NCBI RefSeq assembly: GCF_000725495.1
Contig: NZ_JNZD01000020.1
Coordinates: 1 to 64,000 of the forward strand
Reading direction: 5' to 3'
DNA length: 64,000 bases
From: Streptomyces aureus
GTDB lineage: Bacteria; Actinomycetota; Actinomycetes; Streptomycetales; Streptomycetaceae
Translations under genes and position numbers: made by a program
Shown here: positions 27,110-36,900 of the stretch, in pieces
Numbering within the stretch: position 1 is the first letter of the stretch
Layout of the letters: each line of letters begins with the position of its first letter
The notes under the pieces: generated by a model
What the model was told of the DNA's origin: nothing
Database searches by the model: none
The model's input: only the letters and a program-made list of their open reading frames with translations

Positions 27110-27742
27110 TCACAACACGCCGCTCTCGGGGCCGTCGGTAAGGCCGAGCTCGGCATCGGTGAACGGCCCACCCAGGTCGGGCATCGCGAAAAGACCTATC
27201 CGGGCGCTGGCCTCAACGAAGCGGACGAACCGGTCGACGGGCCGGTGGGTCTGTTCCTTCTCCAACAGTGCGTGACAGGCGCGGCAGCGCCAGGGACGCC
27301 TGAGAGTGATCCACTGCGCCCGTGTGCACACGGTGCATGTCACGAAATACGCGGACGGACCGAAGGGGGTTGCCCAGTTCGCGTAGCCGCTACGGGGCCG
27401 GTGGCCAGGTTCGTTCCACTCGGAGGGCAGCGACGGCTTGCCGAGGAGGACGAATTCACCGCCGGGCCACCGGCAGGTGCAGGCGGCCTGACACCGGCAG
27501 GCGCGGGTTCGGGCCAGCTCTTCTGTCTTCTCGGTACGAGGTATGCCCGGGCCTTTGACCTCGATCCAGGTACCGAGCTCGGGCAGCCAGAAGTCGGGGA
27601 GATACAACGTGCCGGAGTCCAGAGTGATCATCTCCGGTTCGTACTCCCACCGGATACCGTTGCCGTCCAGGGTGGCGGCCCAGTCGGCCTCAAGGCGTGA
27701 GCGGAACGTGGTGTTGCCGTAGCGGGTCGGGACGGCATCCAT
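27110..27742 (-). CDS. PD-(D/E)XK-like protein with zinc-binding cysteines
   Basis: 210 residues from the ATG at 27742; the start is uncertain since upstream GTG/TTG codons exist. The segment FRSRLEADWAATLDGNGIRWEYEPEMI...YLPDFWLPELGTWIEVKGPG has the E-x...-PDF-...-EVKG pattern of small PD-(D/E)XK endonucleases. It continues with Cys clusters (CRCQAACTC, CTVC, CRACH) that could bind zinc. Such genes are frequent in Streptomyces mobile DNA. Substrate unknown. Confidence 0.65.
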   Translation of the reverse strand: MDAVPTRYGNTTFRSRLEADWAATLDGNGIRWEYEPEMITLDSGTLYLPDFWLPELGTWIEVKGPGIPRTEKTEELARTRACRCQAACTCRWPGGEFVLLGKPSLPSEWNEPGHRPRSGYANWATPFGPSAYFVTCTVCTRAQWITLRRPWRCRACHALLEKEQTHRPVDRFVRFVEASARIGLFAMPDLGGPFTDAELGLTDGPESGVL

Positions 27743-28174
27743 GGACGGCCCAGGAACCTCGGGTGTGCTGACCAAACCGGACTTCCGTTCTGCAGTGACG
27801 ACCGCTTCGATTATGCCGGTGACCGCCTCGCAGCGGGGGCGCATCGGCTTCGGCACCCGTGGGTCTGGTCCCGTCGGCCGTGCCGGGTGTTCAACGACCT
27901 TGCGGGACAGACGGGGCTCGTCGTCAACTCCACGGGGAACACGCCGCGGTACGGAGAGCCGACCGATCAGCAGGATTCGAAGCCTGGCATGACAGGACAG
28001 CAGCCCTGACCGCTTGGGGCACCCCCCAACAGCAGCACTGCAGCCCCGGCCCCGCACGGCTCACAACTACATCCTTGCCCGGCAACCGCAGCGGAGACAG
28101 CCATGGCTTTCGACCCCACCTCGGGCCGGTGCGCTCCTGCCCTTGTTCCCGGTCTGCGATGAAAGGATGAGAGC

Positions 28175-30859
28175 ATGCCCAAAACCCCCGAAGACTCCCA
28201 CGCCGGCAGGCACGGCGACCCCGTCATCGATGCCGACCAGCTGGTGCGGATCACATCGCTTCACCGGGGGTTTCTCTACCAGCATCTGTACGCGGCAGCC
28301 TGCCTGCTGCGCTTCAAGACGGCAGGCCTGCACACGCTGCTGGTGGAACGCGACGAGGACCTCGAGGCAGTCCTTTCCGGACGCCACCTCTACCTGCAGG
28401 TCAAGACCCGCAGCAAGCCCCTGCAGTGGGGAGACATCAGCGGCGCGGTCGACAACTTCGCCGCCGCGCGCACCCGCCACACCGAGGGCAAACGCCCGGG
28501 CCACCCGCAGCTGGTCATCGTGGCCAACGTGCCCCTGGGCCCGAAGCTGGCAACGATGACGACCGCAACCGACTGGCCCGACGACGTCACCCTGCTGACC
28601 CCGCAGGCAACCCCACCAGAGGACTGGCTCCCCCCAGCCTGGACGGACCTCGAAGAAGGCATCGCCTGGTGCACCCGAGAAGCCGCGCAAGTCCCCTTCT
28701 CCTCGCTGAGCCCGCTCACCCTCGTGTGGAAACTCGCCGCCCGCGTCGTCTACGCCTGCACCGGCCACGGCAATCAGGCCTTTACCGCCGACACCGTCGA
28801 GGGCCTGTACGAGCAGTTCGTCCAGGAACTGCAGGACTTCCCTGCCCTCGACCACGACTACCTGCCCCAGGCCGACGAGCCCGACCTGCTGACCGACGCC
28901 CGGGTACGCCTGATCACCGGCTTCTCCGGAGCGGGCAAGACCGCCTGGGCCGCCCACGCGGCCCAGCACTGCCCCGAACCTCTCACCTACTTCGACACCA
29001 CTGCACTCGCCGCCGACGCCGTCGCGGGCGGCCTCGCCCGCGAACTCGCCGCCCGGCACCTCACCGCCGACCAGCGCACCGGGCTGCCGCACGCCGTGGG
29101 AATCGACCTCCTGCGCGCCGTCCACCAGCATCTGACCGGCACACCGGTGGCCATCGTCCTCGACAACGTCCACCACCTCAACGCCACCGACCTGAAGCAG
29201 ATCACCCAAACGCTGGCCACGGTACGCCTCGTCCTGCTGGGCCAGCCACGCCCCGACCAGACCACTTACAGCGCGCACCTGGGCATCACACCCGAATTCC
29301 TCAACGGCTGGAACGCCGATCATGTAGCCCAAGTCCTCGCCGACGCCGGGGCTCCCGCCGACGCGGCCACGATCGACCGCCTCATCACCCTCACCGGCGG
29401 ACTTCCCCTCTACGTCCGCAATGCCGCCCAACTCGCCCAGAACCACTACGCCCAGGACACGGCCCGCATGTGCCAGGCCCTCATCGCCCGCCAGCACACC
29501 GCGCCCACCGCTCAGGACCTCATCCTCGAAGAGATGTTCGAGGGCCTGGCACTACAGGCCCAGACCACCGCATCACTCCTCGCGCTGGCCGAGATCCCTC
29601 TCACCCACGACGAACTCACCCGCCTCGCCCACGACACCAGCCTCAGCCCGAGCGACTGCGCGCGCAGCCTGCGTACCCTGGCCGGCCTCGGCATCCTCCA
29701 GCGCACCGGAGGCGGCCTGACCACCCTCCACGACGCCACCCGCGCACTTGCGGCCGACTACATCCCCCACCACCTCGGCACACAACACCAGCTCGATCTC
29801 ACCCTCAGCACCATCCTTCACGACTCCCTGACCAGCGGCAGTGCCTCGACGGGACGCCTGGCCCGCTGGGCGCGCCTGCTGGCCCGCACTGAGCAAACCG
29901 AACAGCTGCTGTCTCTCGCCAGCCACGACTACTTCTTCGACCAGCCCTTCGCCGCCGGCCTCGAGCCGACGCTGCAGATGGTGGCCGCCGACCCGGCTGC
30001 CCGGCCCATCGACCGCTTTGACGCCCTCAATGCCCTGGCCAGTTTGGCGCTCGACGCCGACGACGCAGCAGCCCACAAGCAGCTGACCGAGGAACTGACC
30101 ACGCTCGCCGACGCCCACCAACAGCACTGGGGCATCCGGGAGACTGTCGTCCTGGCCGGCCACCAGATGCACCAGCACGCCGACAGTCACGACATCACTG
30201 CACTGAATGCTGCCTACCTCGCGGCCCGCAAGGCCCTGCCGAAGAACAGCGCCGCCCGACGCATCCTGCGCTACAACCAGGCCAAGTGCCTCTGCCGGGC
30301 AGAACGCTACATCCAGGCCGACACCATCGCCCTCGACCTCGCTGAAACCTACATGGCGCACCTGGGCCTGGAGGACCGCGACATCGTCGGGACCAGCGTC
30401 GAGCAGGTGGCCGCACGGCTGGAAGCCGCTGACGCAGACCTCGATGACTGCAAGCGTCTCGCCGACTGCCTGGCCCTGGCCGTGCGCTGCAAACGGCAGC
30501 TCAGCCAATCGTTCGGCCTGTCCGCCCTGCACGCCATGAAGCTCTACCAACTATCCCAGGCATGGCGGCACTTCGTCATCATCGGACAAGACATCGCCGA
30601 CGACTTCGTCGAGCTTGGCGACCTGCAGCAAGCCATGGAACTTCTGGACAACGCCTTGCTGCCGGCAGCCCAGCAGCAAGGCCTGGGTGACCTTCTCCTT
30701 GCGGTGCGAGCCCAACGAGCCGTCGTCCTTGCACACACCGGAGACTTCGCCGCGGCCCGCACCGAGATCGAAAGCCTGCTCCACTACAACGTGCCGCCCC
30801 CGCAGGCGCAAGAGATCAACAAGCAGAAGGGCCTGATCGAACACCTCGCACGCGGGTGA
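28175..30859 (+). CDS. Avs-like nuclease-STAND-TPR protein (candidate antiphage)
   Basis: An 894-residue protein. Residues about 30-110 match DUF4297/Cap4-like PD-(D/E)XK nucleases: GFLYQHLYAAACLL, E58-x-D, then YLQVKTRS (K77). Residues 245-340 hold a STAND NTPase core with GFSGAGKT (249-256) and AIVLDNVHH (D330). The C-terminal half is TPR-like helical repeats that would sense a ligand. Nuclease plus STAND plus helical repeats is the plan of antiviral STAND (Avs) proteins, which cut DNA after recognising a phage protein. The gene stands alone. Confidence 0.75.
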   Translation: MPKTPEDSHAGRHGDPVIDADQLVRITSLHRGFLYQHLYAAACLLRFKTAGLHTLLVERDEDLEAVLSGRHLYLQVKTRSKPLQWGDISGAVDNFAAARTRHTEGKRPGHPQLVIVANVPLGPKLATMTTATDWPDDVTLLTPQATPPEDWLPPAWTDLEEGIAWCTREAAQVPFSSLSPLTLVWKLAARVVYACTGHGNQAFTADTVEGLYEQFVQELQDFPALDHDYLPQADEPDLLTDARVRLITGFSGAGKTAWAAHAAQHCPEPLTYFDTTALAADAVAGGLARELAARHLTADQRTGLPHAVGIDLLRAVHQHLTGTPVAIVLDNVHHLNATDLKQITQTLATVRLVLLGQPRPDQTTYSAHLGITPEFLNGWNADHVAQVLADAGAPADAATIDRLITLTGGLPLYVRNAAQLAQNHYAQDTARMCQALIARQHTAPTAQDLILEEMFEGLALQAQTTASLLALAEIPLTHDELTRLAHDTSLSPSDCARSLRTLAGLGILQRTGGGLTTLHDATRALAADYIPHHLGTQHQLDLTLSTILHDSLTSGSASTGRLARWARLLARTEQTEQLLSLASHDYFFDQPFAAGLEPTLQMVAADPAARPIDRFDALNALASLALDADDAAAHKQLTEELTTLADAHQQHWGIRETVVLAGHQMHQHADSHDITALNAAYLAARKALPKNSAARRILRYNQAKCLCRAERYIQADTIALDLAETYMAHLGLEDRDIVGTSVEQVAARLEAADADLDDCKRLADCLALAVRCKRQLSQSFGLSALHAMKLYQLSQAWRHFVIIGQDIADDFVELGDLQQAMELLDNALLPAAQQQGLGDLLLAVRAQRAVVLAHTGDFAAARTEIESLLHYNVPPPQAQEINKQKGLIEHLARG

Positions 30860-31159
30860 GCAGCCCAGACCTCCGGCCCCCTGGAAGTGACCGAACCGCC
30901 ACCGGCTCGTCAACTCATGAAAGGGACAGGCCGAGTTCACATCCGCTCTTGTCGCCCACACCCCGCTGTCCCTTGAGAGACCGCAACCGGCGCCGCACCG
31001 GCCACACCAGCGGCACCGCGACGGACGACTGCCGCCACCGCTGCAGTGGAGGCTGGCAGTCCTCGGCCGACTGTGAGAACCTCCGGCAGCCTGCCGTGGC
31101 GACAGAACAGAATGCCTCAGGTACGGCCGAGAGGGCCGCTCGGAACGCTACAGGGCCTT

Positions 31160-31320
31160 GGCGTCCTCCCCGGCCTAAAGGCCGGGGATTCCCGCCTGCC
31201 CCCGGCCGGTCGGCTGGCAGCTTCGGGTGGGTTCCTGTTTCTTCCGCACGGGGTGCGGGTTGCGCGCTGTGCCGGCACGGGTGCCGGTCTTGCCTGCGCT
31301 CCACGGGCGTTTTGGGTCTC
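31160..31320 (-). mobile_element. IS200/IS605-type right-end remnant with tnpB tail
   Basis: CCCCGGCC (31168-31175), loop TAAA, GGCCGGGG (31180-31187) form the perfect palindrome typical of the right end of Streptomyces tnpB elements; on the minus strand it is followed by GAGGACGCC. Upstream on the minus strand the codons for an Arg/Pro-rich tail (NRNPPEAASRPAGGRRESPA) resemble a TnpB C-terminus. No catalytic part remains. This end normally overlaps the guide-RNA region of such elements. Confidence 0.55.
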
Positions 31321-31344
31321 CGCCTGTCCGGCGGCGACCTTCCG

Positions 31345-31644
31345 AACTGGCGGATGAAGGCGTGGGCAGCCAAGAACAAGGTCGAGCTGTGCTTCACCCC
31401 GAGCTACGCGTCCTGGGCCAACTCCATCGAAGCCCACTTCGGACCGCTGCGGCAGTTCACTCTCGCCAACTCCCGCCACCCCAACCACACTGTCCAAACC
31501 CGGGCCCTGCACGCCTACCTGCGCTGGCGCAACCAGAAAGCCCGTCACCCCGACGTCCTTGACGCCCAACGACGCGAACGAGCCCGCATCCGAAGCGAGA
31601 AAGCCATCCGCTGGGGAGGGCGTCCCACCACGACGGCGGCCTGA
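31345..31644 (+). pseudogene. IS630-family transposase, C-terminal fragment
   Basis: The frame reads MKAWAAKNKVELCFTPSYAS, WANSIEAHFGPLRQF, NHTVQTRALHAYLRW and ends with RIRSEKAIRWGGRP. This is the conserved C-terminal third of Streptomyces IS630-type DDE transposases, with the final catalytic Glu in SIEAHF. The first two thirds, including two Asp residues, are missing; the remnant joins the IS605 scar. Confidence 0.82.
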
Positions 31645-31648
31645 GCAA

Positions 31649-32092
31649 CTACACCTGCTCCTGGTACACCCTGATCCCGGTTGGATGGAGTCTGCGGATC
31701 ACTGTCCAGGCTGCCCGCTCGGTCAGTCCTTGGGCCCACTCATCAAGATCGTCTCCGGCATCGTGGAAGAACCACGAACTGAAGCTTCCCAGGGCTTCCA
31801 GGGCCGGCTCGAGTACGTATCGAAGCTCGCAGTGGACCTGCGCGTAATGGTCGTGATCACCGTCGCTGTCGGAGACCTCGAACTGCCGGGTGAGATCCAG
31901 CGTGAACGCCGGAGGACCGCCGAACGCGTAGGTCCCGTACTGGAACAGGAGACCGTCCGCATCGGGTGTGTCCAGGACGTGGAACAGCCGTCGGCCGAAA
32001 CGGAGGAAGGCAAACCAGACGTCTTCCGTGACCAGATCGGCAACCGCCCGGGTCCCCAGTTCGCCCTCAAGCACTCCCACGGCCTCATTCAT
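31649..32092 (-). CDS. hypothetical protein
   Basis: 147 residues from the ATG at 32092 with GGGGAGG 6 nt upstream. An acidic protein with a beta-rich middle (YGTYAFGGPPAFTLDLTRQFEVSDSDGDHDHYAQVHCELRY) and a helical end (ERAAWTVIRRLHPTGIRVYQEQV). The pattern recurs in Streptomyces proteins of unknown function; no domain is assigned. Confidence 0.62.
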   Translation of the reverse strand: MNEAVGVLEGELGTRAVADLVTEDVWFAFLRFGRRLFHVLDTPDADGLLFQYGTYAFGGPPAFTLDLTRQFEVSDSDGDHDHYAQVHCELRYVLEPALEALGSFSSWFFHDAGDDLDEWAQGLTERAAWTVIRRLHPTGIRVYQEQV

Positions 32093-32189
32093 CGACGGCC
32101 TCCCCGTCACACCCGCCCTCCTCACCCAACGCAACCAGGCCGAGCGTACTCAACTCGGCGAACCTTCCTGGTCAGAGCGCTAGGGACTG

Positions 32190-32425
32190 CCTCTTGGACC
32201 TGTCCGTGAGATCGTCGTGCCCATGATCGAGTCGGGCACTGGCCGTTGAGGTCGGTGCAGTTGATCGGGTCGTCATTGCAGGTGCCGTACGAGGTGGCGC
32301 TGCCCCCTGGTCCGGGGCGATCTGGAGGAAGCGCCCGGTTGTTGGGCTGCAGAGACGCTGCCCCATGAGGGTGATGCCCGGTGAGGTGTCAGTGGCCGGC
32401 GCACCGACATCGCTCCCATTCCCGT
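32190..32425 (-). pseudogene. RHS-repeat core fragment with frameshift
   Basis: The minus strand gives PGITLMGQRLCSPTTGRFLQI and, after a +1 shift, GGSATSYGTCNDDPINCTDLNG. Together these are the RHS repeat-associated core (G.TLMG.RLY.P.TGRFL...DP...Y.Y...DPIN..DL.G) that precedes the toxin tip of RHS/YD proteins. Only this short part survives. It is a remnant of a polymorphic-toxin gene. The rest of 32093-32448 shows nothing. Confidence 0.75.
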
Positions 32426-32448
32426 ACGCGGCCGCCTCCGCGCCCACG

Positions 32449-32907
32449 TCACCCTGACCGTTGCGCCTGTACAACGGCCGACGCCAGCTCGGTGATCCGT
32501 GCCCGTTCGGGGGGTGTGAGTCCATCGGTAAGTGCCGAAATGCGCCTGCCGATCTCGGCAGTACCCCAGTTGGTGAGGTCTTTGCCGTCGTCAGTCAGGG
32601 AGACCAGAACCGCGCGGCCGTCATGCGGGGACGGTGAGCGCTTCAGCAGACCGCGCTTCTCCGCGCGGGCGACCAAGCCCGTCATCGAGGACTTGTCGAG
32701 GCCGAGGACTGTGGCCAGCTCGAGCATGCCGGCAGGGCGCCCCCGCAATACCCCCAACAGCCGGATCTGGATGACCGATAGCCCGCGCTCGGCGCCTACT
32801 TCACCCAGGATCCGCTGCACCAGGAAGGACAACTGCACGAGGGCGTCCACCGTATTGAGCGGGGCATCGCCTACGGCCGGTGCGGGCGGTTCAAGATCGG
32901 AGGCCAT
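32449..32907 (-). CDS. MarR-family transcriptional regulator
   Basis: 152 residues with the winged HTH in the middle: SVIQIRLLGVLRGRPAGMLELATVLGLDKSSMTGLVARAEKRGLLKRSPSPHDGRAVLVSLTDDG, including the DxR wing motif (HDGR). It is divergent from an oxidoreductase gene with two operator-like direct repeats between them, so it probably represses that gene and itself in response to a small phenolic or reactive ligand. Confidence 0.9.
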   Translation of the reverse strand: MASDLEPPAPAVGDAPLNTVDALVQLSFLVQRILGEVGAERGLSVIQIRLLGVLRGRPAGMLELATVLGLDKSSMTGLVARAEKRGLLKRSPSPHDGRAVLVSLTDDGKDLTNWGTAEIGRRISALTDGLTPPERARITELASAVVQAQRSG

Positions 32908-32927
32908 GCGGTCACCTTAGCTTGCAT

Positions 32928-32974
32928 TAGTACGTGGCACAAACTATATTGCGAGTAGTACGTGCCACAAACTA
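32928..32974. promoter_or_regulatory. MarR-type operator repeats
   Basis: TAGTACGTGGCACAAACTA (32928-32946) and TAGTACGTGCCACAAACTA (32956-32974) are 19-bp direct repeats differing at one base, 28 bp apart. They lie in the 88-bp gap between the divergent marR-type and oxidoreductase genes. This is the expected position and form for the regulator's binding sites. Confidence 0.72.
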
Positions 32975-32995
32975 AAAGAGTTTGGAGCTCCTCGC

Positions 32996-33922
32996 ATGCA
33001 TGCCGCAGTAGTCCACTCCTTTGGCACCCCGCCACGCTACGAGCAGTTCTCCGACCCCATCGCTCGCGGGAAGAATGAGGTCGTCGTCGACGTCCTGGCC
33101 GCCGGGCTCCACCCCCGGGTGCGCTCCCAAGCGGACGGCTCGCACTACACCAGCACCGGCGAACTCCCGCTGATTCCCGGGATCGACGGCGTTGTCCGGG
33201 GGCCTGATGGCCGCCTTCGTTACACGATCCTCGACGAGACCTCCCTGGGAACTCTGGCCGAGCGCACGGTCATAGAGCCCGACCGCAGCATCGTGCTGCC
33301 CAAGGATGTCGACCCGGTGATCGTTGCCGCAGCGATGAATCCCGCCATGTCCTCCTGGGTGGCGCTGCGCCGCCGCATCGACTTCAAGCGAGGCCAGAGC
33401 GTGCTCATCCTCGGCGCAACCGGCAATGCCGGGCGCATGGCCATCCAGGTGGCCAAGAAGTTCGGCGCCGCCCATGTCATCGGCGCCGGCCGCAACACCG
33501 CCGCGCTTCAGGCCCTTCGTCCCCTTGGCGCGGACGAGGTACTCCCACTCGACCAGCTCGCCGAGGCCGCGAACGTCGACGTCGTCATCGACTACCTGTG
33601 GGGCGAGCCGGCCGCGGCTGGCGTCGTCGACATGATCACCGCCCGCAAGGAGCGTTCCGATCCGATCACCTGGATCCAGATCGGGTCTGTAGCCGGGCCG
33701 ACTTCCCCGATCCCCTCGGCCGCACTGCGGGCCGCACGATTGCAGATCGTCGGGAGCGGCATCGGCTCGGTCCCTGGCCGGGACTGGCTGAAAGAGCTGC
33801 CCAAGCTCGTCCACGCCATCACCAAAGGCGAGTTCGATGTCCGTTCGAAGGCCATGCCCCTCAAAGACGTCGAACAAGCCTGGTGTACCAACACCGGCGA
33901 CCGGATGGTCCTCGTCCCTTGA
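32996..33922 (+). CDS. NAD(P)H-dependent quinone oxidoreductase / zinc-type alcohol dehydrogenase family protein
   Basis: 308 residues of the MDR superfamily. A GroES-like N-terminal part (GKNEVVVDVLAAGLHPRVRS) is followed by the Rossmann motif VLILGATGNAGRMAIQVAKKFG (about 139-160) and a cofactor-domain end (MPLKDVEQAWC). It lacks the catalytic zinc ligands, as quinone oxidoreductases do. Gene and MarR regulator are divergent and share operators, suggesting inducible detoxification of quinones or aldehydes. Confidence 0.85.
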   Translation: MHAAVVHSFGTPPRYEQFSDPIARGKNEVVVDVLAAGLHPRVRSQADGSHYTSTGELPLIPGIDGVVRGPDGRLRYTILDETSLGTLAERTVIEPDRSIVLPKDVDPVIVAAAMNPAMSSWVALRRRIDFKRGQSVLILGATGNAGRMAIQVAKKFGAAHVIGAGRNTAALQALRPLGADEVLPLDQLAEAANVDVVIDYLWGEPAAAGVVDMITARKERSDPITWIQIGSVAGPTSPIPSAALRAARLQIVGSGIGSVPGRDWLKELPKLVHAITKGEFDVRSKAMPLKDVEQAWCTNTGDRMVLVP

Positions 33923-33959
33923 CGAAAACCCGCACCACATCTCCGGCTTGCACGTAGAG

Positions 33960-36900
33960 TTATTGGCTGCAGTAGACGGTGAAGTCACCCGCCGTGACCT
34001 GCCGTGCGTAGGTCTCGGCGCCTGCGAGGATGTACAGCTGCCGGTCGGTCACGGTGCCGGCCCGCAGGCCGGGCTGGGCGATGACGGTGTGGAAGCGGGG
34101 CAGCAGCAGGCGGGCCCTGTCCATGATCGCGATCAGGTCCTTGTGCTCACCGACCTCGTAGGGTGAGATTCCGGGGTTGCGACGGGTGTACTGCACGGCG
34201 CGGCCGCGCAGGTGTTCCAGAAGACTTTCGACGCTGCGACGCCACTTCGCGCTGCCCACGGCCTGACCGCAGACCTCATAGAGATCCGCGACCCGTGTTC
34301 CGGCCTTCTTCTTGGAGTACTTGCAGTGCACCAGCGTCACGTCGAGGTACTCGCCATTGACCTGGAGCCCGACCAGATCGGCAGCCTCACCGGAGCGGTC
34401 GTCGTCGATGAGGACGTCGAAGGTCCCGTTCGCTCGGAGGTGGGCAGACATGTAGTACTGAATGGAGTCGGTCCGTCGCTGGGGCTTTTGGGACTCCTTG
34501 GTGAAGTCCACGCCCCGCCAGTCCAGCGGCGTGAGCAGCGCGGTGTCGAAGGGCCGGCGTTCGTAGCGTGGGTTGATGAGTTTGCCGTCGCCGTCGATGA
34601 GCCGGTCGCCCTCCAGAAACAGGTCGGGCTTGTTGGCGTTGAGCCACTGCACCAGAGGCCGCGAACGAGCGTTTCTGCCGCCACCGACAGTGACGTCGGC
34701 GTCCTGCCCGCGGGGACGGTAGGTGAGCCCCTTGGCATCGACGGTGGCCTGGTAGGGGACTTCCCAGTTCTCAGAGACCAGTGAGAACAGGAAGGGGCCG
34801 GTGGGGGAGTAGTCGTCCACCCGGAAACCCACATCGGTGAGTGCAACCGCATGCCCGCCGTATGTGACCGTGAGGCGGTCGCGTGAGCCCGTGTAGACGC
34901 TCCAGGGCCACTGCACAGCCAGGAGGGTCAGTTCCGGTCGTTTGGTGAGGTCCTCAGGAATGATGAACCCCTCGAAGACCTGTCGCAGGTTAATGCTGGT
35001 ATCGAGCAGCTTGGTTCCCTGTTTGTCACACCAGTCGATCCAGGCCTTGAGGCTGGATGCCGTGGAGGTGGACCAGAAACGGCCGGAGGATGCGGCGTTG
35101 ATGGAGATGCTCTCTCCGTTGTCGAAACCGGACGCGGCCACATGCGTCTTGGTCTTGTGCTCCTGTGTGCTGTCAAAACCCTGCGACACGTCGCTGCCGA
35201 CGTGGAGAGAGAACCGGGTGAAGTGGTTGTGGGAGTCCTTGAGGCCGACATTGGTCGGGATCAGACGGTCAACCTGCGCCAGAACCCGGTAGGGACGAGG
35301 TCCGTTGATCAACTCGCAGTCGTCGCCCAGGACAGCCTCGGCAAGCTCCTTGTAGTTTCCGGACTTCTCCGATCCATGGAGGTAGAGCAGCCGCCGTTCC
35401 TTGTCGAAGTACAGGATGAACAGCTCGTACACCACCTGCTCCAGCGCCTGCGGCGCACCCCAGCGAACCTTGTCGCGGCGCTCGACGACGAACCACGCAA
35501 CCCGCTGATCGTCGCCCAGAGAGACGGCATCGCCCAGGACCTCGCTGTTGCCCCGGAACAGCGTCAGCGCTTCCTCGGGTCTCCACTCCTCGGACGGCGC
35601 CATGTAGGCCACGGCGCTCATCTTCGGCTCCAGTACCGTCACGGCCACCTCGGCCGGCGCGCCCTGGAACGAGCTGTCGAACTCGCTGGTCGCCTCCGCC
35701 TCGGAGGTCACCCTGTCGGTGATGTCGCGCAGCAGCACGTTCCAGTCGGCGTCCTCACGCAGCAGATGACGCAGCGGGGAGGATGAGGCAGACGCTTCGT
35801 GCAGTACCAGGACCGTGGCTTCCCCGAGTCCGCTTGCCGTGCGGGTGAACCGGCCGATGAACTGGATCATCGGGCTGAGGCTCTTGCGCGGCTCGTGCAT
35901 GGCCGCGATCTTCAGCGCCGGTTCGTCGAAGCCCTCACCCAGCATGTCGACGCAGACGATGATGCGGCAGGTTCGCTGCCTCAGCGCCGAGACAGCGGCC
36001 TGACGACGCTTGACCCCGATGTCCTGGTGCACGACGGTGGGGTCGAACTCAGGAGCCAGACGCCGGTAGATCGCGGTGATCTGCTCGGCCTGGGCGATGC
36101 TGCCGGCCCGCGCCATGAGCACATGGTCATGACCTTCTGTACGGTCCAGACGCAGCTGGTCGACCGCGAGCTGGGCGAGCTCCTCGTCCGGGCTGTGCAG
36201 CCCGATCACGGCACGGTAGTTGATGTGCCGGAAGTAGCCGTCACGCTGTGCCTCCCTGAGAGGGAAACGGAAGATCGTGCGCCCCGGCAGGCTGCGACGG
36301 TCCTCGCGAAACGGCGTCGCGGTGAACAGCAGGACAGGCCGTCCGGCAAAGTCGTTGATGACGCTCGCCCAGGTACGTGCCGCAGCGTGGTGAGCCTCGT
36401 CCACGATCAGATGCGAGAAGGACGACAGCAGAGCTGCCCGCACGTTCCCCACGCTCCTGTTGAGGATCTGCGGGGTGGCGACGACGACATTGCATGCCTC
36501 GACGAACCGGACCGCCTCCTCCGCGTCCTTGAACCCGTGGTCAAGGCGGCCCACCCGCGGCCGCAACGCGGCCAGCGTGACGATCTGCTGCTCCTGCAGG
36601 ATGCCCAGCGTCTCGAACTTCCCTGCGATCTGGTCCCGCAGGGCCGCGCTGGGCACCAGAACCAGCAGCCGTTCCATGCGCGCGGCCACCAGAAGAGCCA
36701 TCATGGTCTCTGTTTTGCCGGTGCCGGTGGGCATGACCACGATGCCGGGATCACCGAGCCCCGAGTTCCAGTACCCCATCACAGCGTGCAGGGCGCCGAC
36801 CTGCGGACGCCTCAGGCTGTGCGGCTCGTCGTGGGGACGAAACGCGATGGCGTTGCGGAAGGACTCCACCACGGTCTGCGGCGTATGGGCGTGACTGCCT

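Noticed and set aside
31046..31357. 103-residue ORF over the IS605 palindrome
   Set aside because: Frame runs through the palindrome and the antisense of the tnpB tail; not a gene.
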